Shown one piece after another: positions 18,801-27,651 of a DNA stretch of 37,454 bases; position 1 is the first letter of the stretch; each line of letters begins with the position of its first letter. Under the pieces are notes generated by a model. The model did no database searches. It was not told where the DNA came from and saw only the letters and a list, made by a program, of their open reading frames with translations. The stretch lies in the NCBI GenBank assembly GCA_027013185.1, contig JALUXS010000098.1, forward strand, positions 1 through 37,454, read 5' to 3'. The translations under genes were made by a program, and so were the position numbers. The DNA is from Sulfurimonas sp. GTDB lineage: Bacteria; Campylobacterota; Campylobacteria; Campylobacterales; Sulfurimonadaceae.

Positions 18801-19489
18801 TACTTTTCTCCTTTTAATTCAATATCGTAGATTTTTTGCATTTTTTCTCTTAATTGTTTTAACCAGTCTGGATTATTTTTATCTGCGACAAAAGAGTCTA
18901 AAAAGACAACTTTTATACTTTTAGGCATATAATAAAAACGTTTAATATCATAACATTGTGCTGTTTGAACAAGTACAATGGGTTGTACTTTGAGTTTATA
19001 TTGATTAGCTATAACTTTTGCACCAGATTTAAATGGTAACATCTTCCCCGAGCGAGAGCGGGTACCCTCCGGAAAAATTGTAATAACCCTTTTCTTTTTG
19101 AGTCTATCTTTTGCTGCACGGAGTAGTTTAATTAATGATGTTTTACTCTCTCTTTCTACTTCAATATCTTCAGGCATACTCATAGCAAGCCCAAAAAAAG
19201 GTATTTCAAAGAGTGCTTTTTTTGCAACCCATGTAATGTCTTTATTTGTAATTGTTTCGATGACACAAATATCTAAATCACTTTGATGATTGACAAGAAA
19301 CATTTGTGCATCAGGGTCTTCGCTTCCTTTAATAGTCGTTGAAAAAAATATACTCAGTCGTATGAACCAAGCAGAAAATTTTCTTGCATATGGGCGTGGA
19401 AGAATCGGGTACATTATGATAGAAAACGTTAATCCTATAAATATTATGACAGTAGCATATGCCCAGTTAATATGTGCAAGTATCTTCAT
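18800..19489 (-). CDS. plsC: 1-acyl-sn-glycerol-3-phosphate acyltransferase
   Basis: NHQSDLDI (HX4D) and FPEGTRSRSGKMLPFKSGA motifs. Confidence 0.93.
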   Translation of the reverse strand: MKILAHINWAYATVIIFIGLTFSIIMYPILPRPYARKFSAWFIRLSIFFSTTIKGSEDPDAQMFLVNHQSDLDICVIETITNKDITWVAKKALFEIPFFGLAMSMPEDIEVERESKTSLIKLLRAAKDRLKKKRVITIFPEGTRSRSGKMLPFKSGAKVIANQYKLKVQPIVLVQTAQCYDIKRFYYMPKSIKVVFLDSFVADKNNPDWLKQLREKMQKIYDIELKGEK

Positions 19490-20513
19490 TCTTTACCCAG
19501 CCTATTTTATTATTGTTTAGTTTTACTTTTATAAAGTTTTGCACTTGTCCTTCTTTCTCTAAGTGATATTGTGTTTGTGTTGTTTCAAAGATAGTTCCAT
19601 TTTCTACTGGTAATAAATGAATTTTAGCTCCTTGCTTTATGCATATTTTTTCTGCTGGTATTGCCAAATAGGTGATGTATATAAGTGGTATGAGTATAAA
19701 TAGCAAATAAAGGTATTTCCGTCTTATAATAATGAGAAAAAAGCCAATAAGTGCAACAGCTGCAGCTATATACATTTTAATGGTATCATGTGACTGATCT
19801 CTCGGTTTTAAATCACTTTGCGTACTAACACTGTCATCACTTAAAATGATAGGAATGGTTAAAGTTACATAATCATTTTTAAGTAGATTAAAATAAGAAA
19901 ATGAAAAATTTTCTATTTTTTTATCAATAAGCACAAAGTAAGTGATTTTTGCATCTTTATATGAGCCACTTTGTGATTCAATACCTTGTTTGTAAACATT
20001 GTTAAAATGCATTTTTGTAATATCGCAGTTTTGTGCAGAGGCTACAAATATAACAATATTATGTTTATTGTCATAAACTGTCGTTTTGTACTCATAAAGT
20101 GTTACGCTGTTTGCTATGATATTTGAAAATTTCTGATTAGGGTTAAGTGTAATGACATTAAGTTTTGGTCCCTTAAGCAGGGTTCCATTATAATCATGAG
20201 GAGCCATTAAAAAAGCGGTAACATCAGGAATTTTTGCGTTATTCTTTGTAACTTGCATATGAAAAGTATCGTAATAATACTTTCCGGTTCGTATTCTTTG
20301 TGGTACATCATCTAAAATATTTAAACCGGGGTAGTTTGAAAATTCATAAGATATATCATCAAAGTGTTTAACAGTTGAAAGTGCCTTGTATGTTACAGAA
20401 AATATTTCACCTTTAATTACTCTTTTTGGAATCTGATCATAACTCAGGTATATCACTTTATTTGCAAAAAGTGATGTAACAAGAAGAAGAGTAAATAAAA
20501 GTGTTTTTATCAC
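19467..20513 (-). CDS. exported membrane protein with BatD-like N-terminal region, TM segments and C-terminal SH3-like domain
   Basis: Signal peptide [17 protein letters not shown]; beta-rich exoplasmic part; TM helices; C-terminal [24 protein letters not shown]...[16 protein letters not shown] resembles bacterial SH3 (SH3_3). Confidence 0.55.
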   Translation of the reverse strand: MIKTLLFTLLLVTSLFANKVIYLSYDQIPKRVIKGEIFSVTYKALSTVKHFDDISYEFSNYPGLNILDDVPQRIRTGKYYYDTFHMQVTKNNAKIPDVTAFLMAPHDYNGTLLKGPKLNVITLNPNQKFSNIIANSVTLYEYKTTVYDNKHNIVIFVASAQNCDITKMHFNNVYKQGIESQSGSYKDAKITYFVLIDKKIENFSFSYFNLLKNDYVTLTIPIILSDDSVSTQSDLKPRDQSHDTIKMYIAAAVALIGFFLIIIRRKYLYLLFILIPLIYITYLAIPAEKICIKQGAKIHLLPVENGTIFETTQTQYHLEKEGQVQNFIKVKLNNNKIGWVKNEDTCTY

Positions 20514-21184
20514 GATACTAAAAACCCTTGTAACATTTTAATACCGTCATCACTGCCTAAAATTGCTTCCATTGCACGTTCCGGGTGTGGCATAAGACCA
20601 AAAACATTTCTTTCTTTATTACAAACACCGGCAATACTTGCAACACTTCCGTTTGGATTTTTTATCGTCCCGTTCTTATCAGTATACCGAAGTAAAATTT
20701 GTTCATGCTTTTCAAGATTAGCAAGTCCATCTTCATTAATGTAATAATTTCCATCATGATGGGCAATAGGGATATTGACAATATCATTATTGTTAAGTTC
20801 TTTTAAAAATATATTGTTATTATTTTCTACTTTTAAATGATGGTATTTTGAGATAAAATGTAAACCTTCATTTCGTTTTAAAGCACCGGGTAGAAGACCT
20901 ACCTCTGTTAAAACTTGAAAACCATTGCATATACCTAAAATTTTACCGCCTTTTGAAGCATACTCTTGAACCGCAGCCATTATGGGACTAAATTTTGCAA
21001 TAGCACCACTTCTAAGATAATCGCCATATGAAAATCCACCGGCGACTACCAGTAAATCAGTATTTTGTGGAATGCTTGTTGTTTTATGCCATACTATTTC
21101 TGTTTGTGCACCAAGTTTCTCAAAAGCATACTGTGTATCATATTCACAGTTTGTTCCAGGAAATTGTAAAATTGAAACTTTCAT
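20510..21184 (-). CDS. purQ: phosphoribosylformylglycinamidine synthase subunit PurQ
   Basis: [51 protein letters not shown]. Confidence 0.97.
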   Translation of the reverse strand: MKVSILQFPGTNCEYDTQYAFEKLGAQTEIVWHKTTSIPQNTDLLVVAGGFSYGDYLRSGAIAKFSPIMAAVQEYASKGGKILGICNGFQVLTEVGLLPGALKRNEGLHFISKYHHLKVENNNNIFLKELNNNDIVNIPIAHHDGNYYINEDGLANLEKHEQILLRYTDKNGTIKNPNGSVASIAGVCNKERNVFGLMPHPERAMEAILGSDDGIKMLQGFLVS

Positions 21185-21423
21185 TATACAAGCTCTATAG
21201 TATAATCTTCAATGACTGTATTGGCTAAAAGTTCTTCACACATTTTTGTAGCATCAGTCATAGCTTTTTCTCTGTTTGTTTCATCTAATTGAAGTACAAT
21301 TTGTTTTCCGATGCGTACATCTTCAACGCTGTTAAAACCAAGAGAATCAAGTGCATGATGCACAGCTTTTCCTTGAGAATCTAATACGCCTGCTTTTAAA
21401 AATACATTTACTATTGCTTTCAT
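21184..21423 (-). CDS. purS: phosphoribosylformylglycinamidine synthase subunit PurS
   Basis: 79 aa: VNVFLKAGVLDSQGKAVHHALDSLGF..VEDVRIGKQI; adjacent to purQ. Confidence 0.95.
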   Translation of the reverse strand: MKAIVNVFLKAGVLDSQGKAVHHALDSLGFNSVEDVRIGKQIVLQLDETNREKAMTDATKMCEELLANTVIEDYTIELV

Positions 21424-21427
21424 GTTA

Positions 21428-22141
21428 CTACTTTCCTAAAATTCTATTTAATACTTGCTCGTAGGCTACTGTTAATCCGCCAAGGCCTTGACGAAATCTG
21501 TCTTTATCCATTTTTTCACCACTTTTTATATCCCAGAAACGACAATTGTCTGGTGAAATTTCATCAATAAGAATGATATTTCCGTCCTTGTCTTTTCCAA
21601 ATTCAAGTTTAAAATCAACTAGATTAAGACCTTTTTGTGCAAAATAAGGCTTGAGTATATCATTGATTTGTCTTGCCATACGACGAAGCTTGTCAAGCTC
21701 ATCTTGAAAATCAACAAGTCCAAGAATAAGAGCATGCTGATCATTAAGCTTAGGGTCACCGAGTGCATCATTTTTATAATCAAACTCTACTAGAGTAAAA
21801 GGTAACACTGTGCCATCTTCAATACCAAGATTACGAGTAAGACTTCCTGTGGCGATATTACGAACAATAACTTCAATCATAATAACATCAACTTTTTTAT
21901 GAAGCATATGGTTGTCATCTAACATTTTAACAAAGTGAGTCGGAATACCGTTTTCTTCTAAAAGCTTAAATAACTCCGTTGAAATTTTATTGTTTAGTGC
22001 ACCTTTACCGGCTTCACTTGACTTTTTTTCACCATTAAACGCTGTTAAATCATCTTTAAACTCAGAAATAACCAAGTTTTCATCTTCTGTTAAAAATAAT
22101 TTTTTTGCCTTGCCTTCGTAAAGTAAATCCCTTTTTTCCAT
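21428..22141 (-). CDS. purC: phosphoribosylaminoimidazole-succinocarboxamide synthase
   Basis: [16 protein letters not shown]..., [34 protein letters not shown]. Start moved from 22189 to the internal Met at 22141, outside the ctpA gene. Confidence 0.95.
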   Translation of the reverse strand: MEKRDLLYEGKAKKLFLTEDENLVISEFKDDLTAFNGEKKSSEAGKGALNNKISTELFKLLEENGIPTHFVKMLDDNHMLHKKVDVIMIEVIVRNIATGSLTRNLGIEDGTVLPFTLVEFDYKNDALGDPKLNDQHALILGLVDFQDELDKLRRMARQINDILKPYFAQKGLNLVDFKLEFGKDKDGNIILIDEISPDNCRFWDIKSGEKMDKDRFRQGLGGLTVAYEQVLNRILGK

Positions 22142-22148
22142 TGACTTT

Positions 22149-23459
22149 TTATCCTTTTGTAATAATAAGAGCTTTGATAATATCAACACCCTCTTTAAGC
22201 TGAAGATCTTTGTCCAGCATTTTTGGTGTAATTATATCTTTTTTATCTTTTTTATCTTCTTTAGTCTTTGCTTTTTTTCCATCAACTTTTGCAAGTTCTT
22301 TTTTGAGATGTGCTTTTAAATCTGCTTCTTTAATTGCAAATTCATTTTTATATGTTTTTAATTCACCCGGAAGTACTTTGATGTCAGGTTTAACACCAAC
22401 TGCTTGAATGGTACGTCCGCTAGGCAAATAATATCTTGCAATAGTAAGTTTTATAGCTTCTGTTTTCGTGATAGGAAGAACAACTTGAACACTTCCTTTT
22501 CCAAAAGTATTTTCTCCAACAAGGACAGCACGTTTATGGTCTTGTAAGGAACCGCTTACAATTTCACTCGCACTTGCACTTCCTCCATTGACTAAAACAA
22601 CCATAGGAACCTTTGTAAGAGTATTGCCAGGATGTGCAGAGTATGTTTTTGTCTCTGCTGCACGTCTTCCTTTTTGCGAAACTATTATGCCTTTATCGAC
22701 AAAAGTATCAACTAAACCAACTGCCTGATCAAGAAGACCGCCTGGGTTATTTCTTAGATCTAAAATAATACCTTTTGTACTGCCTTTTCTTTTTTTAATC
22801 TCTTTTTGCACATCTTCAACTACTTTTTTATCAAAACTTGCAACTCTAATATATAAGATATTTTTATCTATTGTTTTTGCTTTGACGGAATCAATAGTAA
22901 TAACACCACGAACAATATGAAATGCAAGAGGTTTCATTTCTCCTTTTCTAACAATCATTACGTTTATTGGATCACCAACTTTGCCTCGCATAAGTGAGAC
23001 AGCTTCATCAATGGTCATACCAATTGTTGATTTATTATCTATTTTTAAAATAATATCACCTGCTTTTAATCCGGCTTTATCTGCGGGCGTCCCATCAATA
23101 GGAGAAATTACTGTAAGTGCGCCCTCTTTCATGCCAACTGTTATACCAAGGCCACCAAATTCACCATTTGTTTGTACTTTAAGTCGTTTATAATCTTTTT
23201 GTGTCAAGTAGTTCGAATGTGCATCAAGATTTTTCATCATACCATCAAGTGCTTTGTTTATGAGTTCATTAATAGTGACTTTATCAACATCATATTGTTC
23301 TACAATACTAACGACTTTTGTAAATTTTTCTAAAGCTTGGAGCCTAGAGACTTGGGCATCTTTTACTGAACTTTGTGCAAACAAAGATGAAGAGAATAAG
23401 AGTGCTATAGAAGCAGCAGTAGATGCAAATCCAAGGGTGATAATTTTTTTATTTTTCAT
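22149..23459 (-). CDS. ctpA: S41 family C-terminal processing peptidase
   Basis: Signal peptide, PDZ ([40 protein letters not shown]), [52 protein letters not shown] (Ser/Lys dyad). Confidence 0.95.
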   Translation of the reverse strand: MKNKKIITLGFASTAASIALLFSSSLFAQSSVKDAQVSRLQALEKFTKVVSIVEQYDVDKVTINELINKALDGMMKNLDAHSNYLTQKDYKRLKVQTNGEFGGLGITVGMKEGALTVISPIDGTPADKAGLKAGDIILKIDNKSTIGMTIDEAVSLMRGKVGDPINVMIVRKGEMKPLAFHIVRGVITIDSVKAKTIDKNILYIRVASFDKKVVEDVQKEIKKRKGSTKGIILDLRNNPGGLLDQAVGLVDTFVDKGIIVSQKGRRAAETKTYSAHPGNTLTKVPMVVLVNGGSASASEIVSGSLQDHKRAVLVGENTFGKGSVQVVLPITKTEAIKLTIARYYLPSGRTIQAVGVKPDIKVLPGELKTYKNEFAIKEADLKAHLKKELAKVDGKKAKTKEDKKDKKDIITPKMLDKDLQLKEGVDIIKALIITKG

Positions 23460-23592
23460 ACGAAACCTACTCTATTATTATTTTGAAAGATATTATACCA
23501 ATTGTAGATAAATAGCATATAAATGAAAGCTTTGTAGTATACTTTTATATGAAGTATGTTAAAATTACAGCTAATTATATATTGGAAGAGGA

Positions 23593-24108
23593 ATGAAAAA
23601 TATTGTACTTATAGGCTTTATGGGCGTGGGCAAAGGCAGTGTAGCTAGAGAAGTTGTCAAACATTCTGATTATATTGCCATAGATACGGATGATCTTATA
23701 GAAAGTATGGAAAATAGAAAGATTAAGGCTTTATTTGAAGCAGAAGGCGAAAAGTATTTTCGTAAATTAGAAAGACATGTTGCAAAATGGCTTGAAAAAA
23801 GTGTGCACAATACGCTTGTTTCTACCGGCGGTGGTTTTTATAAACAGGAAAATTTAAAAAAAATAGGTACAATTGTGCTTTTAGATTCTCCTTTTGATGC
23901 AATCATTAAAAGAATTAAAGAGCATCCCAATGCTGCTAAAAAATTAAAAAAAAGACCGCTTCTCAAAAATTTAAAAAAAGCAAAAGAGCTTTATAATGAA
24001 AGACGTTCAGGATATTTGGAACTTGCAGATATCGTTATAAATGTAACAAATAAAAATCCTGAGATGTGTGCAAAAGAATTATTAAAAAAGGTAAAAAAAT
24101 ATGCGTAA
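23593..24108 (+). CDS. aroK: shikimate kinase
   Basis: IGFMGVGKGSVA, DTDDLIE, FRKLE, VSTGGGFY, LKKRPLL. Confidence 0.9.
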   Translation: MKNIVLIGFMGVGKGSVAREVVKHSDYIAIDTDDLIESMENRKIKALFEAEGEKYFRKLERHVAKWLEKSVHNTLVSTGGGFYKQENLKKIGTIVLLDSPFDAIIKRIKEHPNAAKKLKKRPLLKNLKKAKELYNERRSGYLELADIVINVTNKNPEMCAKELLKKVKKYA

Positions 24109-24538
24109 AATAGTACTAACCATAGCTTTGTTATTTACAACAACACTTATGGCAGATGGAATCCATTGGGCGAAAGATTATAATAGTGGAATAGAATTAG
24201 CGAAAAAAGAGAATAAACCTGTAATGTTTATAATTTCTAGTCACTCATGCAAATACTGTCTTCTTTTAGATAGAACAACATTTCATGATTCAAAAGTAAT
24301 AAAAGCAGTAAACAGAGATTTCATAGCTATTCGTTCATGGACAGATCAGAGAGATTATATTCCTGCTACTCTTGCACGAAATACTCCTGGTCTTCCGGGT
24401 ATTTGGTTCTTATTTCCTGATGGAAGTCCAATGTACCAGCCTTTGTTGGGGTATATTCAGGCACCTAACTTTGTGGGTGCATTAGCTACTGTAAAAACAG
24501 ATTTTGAAAAATCTAAAAAGAGAGTAATGAAAAAATGA
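24101..24538 (+). CDS. exported thioredoxin-fold protein (CKYC)
   Basis: Signal peptide MRKIVLTIALLFTTTLMA, KPVMFIISSHSCKYCLLLDRTTF, TPGLPGIWFL (cis-Pro region). Confidence 0.85.
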   Translation: MRKIVLTIALLFTTTLMADGIHWAKDYNSGIELAKKENKPVMFIISSHSCKYCLLLDRTTFHDSKVIKAVNRDFIAIRSWTDQRDYIPATLARNTPGLPGIWFLFPDGSPMYQPLLGYIQAPNFVGALATVKTDFEKSKKRVMKK

Positions 24539-25824
24539 TATTTGTAAAGTCAACTGATAGCAATTTTAGTCAAAAATTCGATGAACTTTTAACCCGTGGA
24601 AAGATGGATATTGCTCATGTGAGTGGTATTGTTGGCGGTATTATTGAAGATATTAAAACAGATAAAAATTCGGCACTCAAATTGCATATTGCAAAATTTG
24701 ACAATTGGACGCCGAAGAGTGATGAAGATTTAAAAATAACAACAGCTTCTATGCAAAAAGCTTATGAAAATATTGATAAAACTTTAAAAGACTCTCTGCA
24801 TTTAGCCTATGATAGAATTAAAACATATCATGAAAAACAAAAACCAAAGTCTTGGTTTGATACAGAAGCAAACGGGACGATATTAGGACAAAAAGTAACA
24901 CCTGTGGATAGTGCTGGACTTTATATTCCGGGAGGTAAAGCTGCTTATCCATCTTCACTACTTATGAATGTAATTCCTGCACAAGTTGCCGGTGTAGAAA
25001 ATATTATAGTTTGTACACCGACACCTGATAACGAACCAAATGAATTACTTTTAGCAGCATGTCATCTTTGCGGCGTAAGTGAAGTATATAAAGTCGGAGG
25101 AGCAAGTGCTATTGCTGCTCTTGCTTATGGAACAGAGACAATACCTAAGGTAGATGTTATTACGGGACCGGGAAATATTTTTGTTGCAACAGCAAAAAAA
25201 ATGGTTTTTGGTGAAGTTAACATAGATATGATAGCCGGACCGAGTGAAATCGGTATTTTGGCGGATGAGAGTGCAAATGCAAATCATTTAGCTATAGATT
25301 TACTTTCTCAAGCAGAACATGATGAGATGGCAAGTTCTATTTTAATTACGCCATCACAAAAACTGGCTGACGCGGTGAAAATCGAAATAGAAAAATGGTT
25401 GCTCAAACTTCCTCGTCAGGAGATAGCAAGAAAGTCAATCGAAGAACGTGGTGCAATAATAGTAAGTGAAAATATGCAAGAAGCAATTAGCTTGATGAAT
25501 AAAATTGCTCCTGAACATTTAGAAGTGGCAACAATGAGCCCCTTTGAACTTTTGCCATACATTAAACATGCCGGAGCCATATTTTTAGGTCATAATACAC
25601 CTGAGGCTATTGGTGACTATGTTGCTGGACCAAATCATACTTTACCAACAGGAGGAACAGCAAAATTTTATTCACCCTTAGGTGTTGAGAATTTTATGAA
25701 AAAAAGCTCTATCATCTCATTTAGTTCTAAAGCTATCAATGAAATAGGAAAAGAATGTGCACTTATAGCTCATACCGAAGGTTTAACTGCACATGAAGCA
25801 TCTGTTCGCGTTCGTATGAAATAA
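24535..25824 (+). CDS. hisD: histidinol dehydrogenase
   Basis: PVDSAGLYIPGGKAAYPSS, VGGASAIAALAYGTETIPKVDVITGPGNIFVATAKK, AGPSEIGILAD, SQAEHDEMAS, GPNHTLPTGG. Confidence 0.97.
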   Translation: MIFVKSTDSNFSQKFDELLTRGKMDIAHVSGIVGGIIEDIKTDKNSALKLHIAKFDNWTPKSDEDLKITTASMQKAYENIDKTLKDSLHLAYDRIKTYHEKQKPKSWFDTEANGTILGQKVTPVDSAGLYIPGGKAAYPSSLLMNVIPAQVAGVENIIVCTPTPDNEPNELLLAACHLCGVSEVYKVGGASAIAALAYGTETIPKVDVITGPGNIFVATAKKMVFGEVNIDMIAGPSEIGILADESANANHLAIDLLSQAEHDEMASSILITPSQKLADAVKIEIEKWLLKLPRQEIARKSIEERGAIIVSENMQEAISLMNKIAPEHLEVATMSPFELLPYIKHAGAIFLGHNTPEAIGDYVAGPNHTLPTGGTAKFYSPLGVENFMKKSSIISFSSKAINEIGKECALIAHTEGLTAHEASVRVRMK

Positions 25825-25830
25825 ATATTC

Positions 25831-25875
25831 TTTATAATTACTGCATATATTTTAAATATTTATGGTAATTATAAA
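25831..25875 (+). promoter_or_regulatory. 11-bp perfect inverted repeat downstream of hisD/upstream of the molybdoenzyme operon
   Basis: TTTATAATTAC (25831-25841) ... GTAATTATAAA (25865-25875). Could be an AT-rich terminator of hisD or an operator. Confidence 0.45.
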
Positions 25876-26079
25876 TATTAAGAATATTAATAATTCTAAA
25901 ATACACACATTCCAAAAATAATCAAATTCTTATCACTAATTTATAACTTATTTAAGCAAACTTGGCTAAGATTGTTGTAGTAAAAAAAGCTTGAAATGCC
26001 GTGCATAAGGGCTTCTTTTAATGTTAATAAGTCGTAGTTATAAATCTTAATTAAGCCGTAATTGGCCAAAGGAGAATAT

Positions 26080-26718
26080 ATGCAATTAGGTTTCCTAGTT
26101 GATTTACACCTGTGTATGGGTTGTAAAGGTTGTGAGATCGCATGTAAAGTGGAGAATGAAGTTCCACTTAGTACATGGAGACTTCGTGTTAAGTATGTGG
26201 ATGTGGGAACTTTCCCAGAAACTAAGAGAACATTTACTCCTCTTAGATGTAATCACTGTGAAAATGCACCATGTGAAAGAATATGTCCGGTATCGGCTCT
26301 TCATTATATAGAGAACGGTATTGTAAATATTGATAAAGAGAGATGTATAGGTTGTGCAGGTTGTGTTATGGCTTGCCCTTATGGTGCTATTTATATAGAC
26401 CCAGAAACACAAACAGCAGATAAGTGTACATATTGTGCACACCGTATTGCATCAAGTATGATGCCTGCTTGTGTTGTTGCATGTCCTGTTGAAGCAAATA
26501 TTTTTGGTGATCTTGACGATCCAGCTTCAAATATTTCTAAGTATATTCAAGATCATAGAGATGTGCGAGTACGTAAACCTGAGAAGGGTACAAATCCTCA
26601 TCACTTTTATGTTGGAGGTGGAGACGTAAATCTTAATCCTCTTGCATCACAAAGAATTGAAGGTTTTAACTTATTTGATAAAATTACAACACTTCCTTTA
26701 GGAGGGCACCACGAATGA
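26080..26718 (+). CDS. 4Fe-4S electron-transfer subunit (DmsB/PsrB-like) of a molybdoenzyme complex
   Basis: CMGCKGCEIAC, CNHCENAPCERICP, CIGCAGCVMACPYGAI, CTYCAHR...PACVVACP give four cluster motifs. ATG at 26080 preferred over TTG 26062 (GGAG at 26071). Confidence 0.92.
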   Translation: MQLGFLVDLHLCMGCKGCEIACKVENEVPLSTWRLRVKYVDVGTFPETKRTFTPLRCNHCENAPCERICPVSALHYIENGIVNIDKERCIGCAGCVMACPYGAIYIDPETQTADKCTYCAHRIASSMMPACVVACPVEANIFGDLDDPASNISKYIQDHRDVRVRKPEKGTNPHHFYVGGGDVNLNPLASQRIEGFNLFDKITTLPLGGHHE

Positions 26719-27638
26719 TACATGAATCTTTGGCTGCAACACATGCAGTAGTGACTTTGGACGTACCGTTACCAGACATATTTTGGGGCTGGTTTGTTAC
26801 AATGAATATGTGGGCGAAAAGTATAGGTACAGGTTTAATCTTTATGCTTTTCTTATTACTTAGAAAAAATTCTAGTGAAATGAAAGGACTAAGGACTTTA
26901 ACACTTATAGTTTCATTTATATTTATGAATGTTTTCTTATTGTTTACATTGGCTGATTTACATCAACCATTTAGAATGTGGCATATATTTTTCTATCCTC
27001 ATTGGACGTCAGCTATTACAGTTGGTGCATGGATGGCAACACTATTTGTTGCTATGGAATTCATTATGATAGTCGTAATGATTAGAAAAGAAAACTGTTT
27101 ACTTACAAAAAATCCTGTAGGTTTTTTTGATAAGATGCTTTTTTGGTTAACACTTCTTGCTATTCCTGTTACACTCTATACTGCTGGTATTATGGCAGAG
27201 GCAAGTGCACGTGAATTGTGGCAAATGTCAACAGAATCAGTACAAATGATTTTAGCAGCAACTCTTTCTGGTTCAGCAGCTATTATTTTACTTGGTGGTT
27301 CAAAACTTAGTGATGAAACAAAACAATTTTTCGGAGCGATTTTAGGTTTAAGTGCTTTACTGGCATTTATAATTTACATGTCAGAATACATCTTCGGTGG
27401 AATGAAATCAGAAGAAGTAACAGCTATTTTAGCACATGTAAAAGGGAATGGTGAGTATTCAACTATGTTCTGGATAGGACAATGGGTTGCGTATATCTTA
27501 CCAATGTTACTTGTTGCTCTTTCAAGAGTCAGCAAAAGTAACAGTCTTTTAAGTCTTGCGGCTATTCTAGCAATCGTAGGTCTATGGGTAGTAAAACATG
27601 TTTGGCTAGTTATTCCACAATTATTACCAATGAGTTAA
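26715..27638 (+). CDS. NrfD/PsrC-like integral membrane subunit
   Basis: 307 aa, multiple TM helices; ADLHQPFRMWHIFFYPHWTSAITVGAWM typical of NrfD/PsrC; overlaps the FeS subunit gene by 4 nt. Confidence 0.88.
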   Translation: MIHESLAATHAVVTLDVPLPDIFWGWFVTMNMWAKSIGTGLIFMLFLLLRKNSSEMKGLRTLTLIVSFIFMNVFLLFTLADLHQPFRMWHIFFYPHWTSAITVGAWMATLFVAMEFIMIVVMIRKENCLLTKNPVGFFDKMLFWLTLLAIPVTLYTAGIMAEASARELWQMSTESVQMILAATLSGSAAIILLGGSKLSDETKQFFGAILGLSALLAFIIYMSEYIFGGMKSEEVTAILAHVKGNGEYSTMFWIGQWVAYILPMLLVALSRVSKSNSLLSLAAILAIVGLWVVKHVWLVIPQLLPMS

Positions 27639-27651
27639 GGAGAAAATATAA

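Noticed and set aside
18801-19489. Fluoride riboswitch controlling crcB/DUF190
   Set aside because: DUF190 starts directly at the plsC stop codon, leaving no room for a leader; no fluoride riboswitch-like segment was recognised.
21428-22189. Extended purC N-terminus ([16 protein letters not shown]) as a signal peptide
   Set aside because: It overlaps ctpA; the conserved PurC start [14 protein letters not shown] at 22141 is the likely true start.
25960-25985. Sigma-54-type promoter in TTGGCTAAGATTGTTGTA upstream of the molybdoenzyme operon
   Set aside because: The GG and GC elements do not have the required spacing and the -12 GC is absent.
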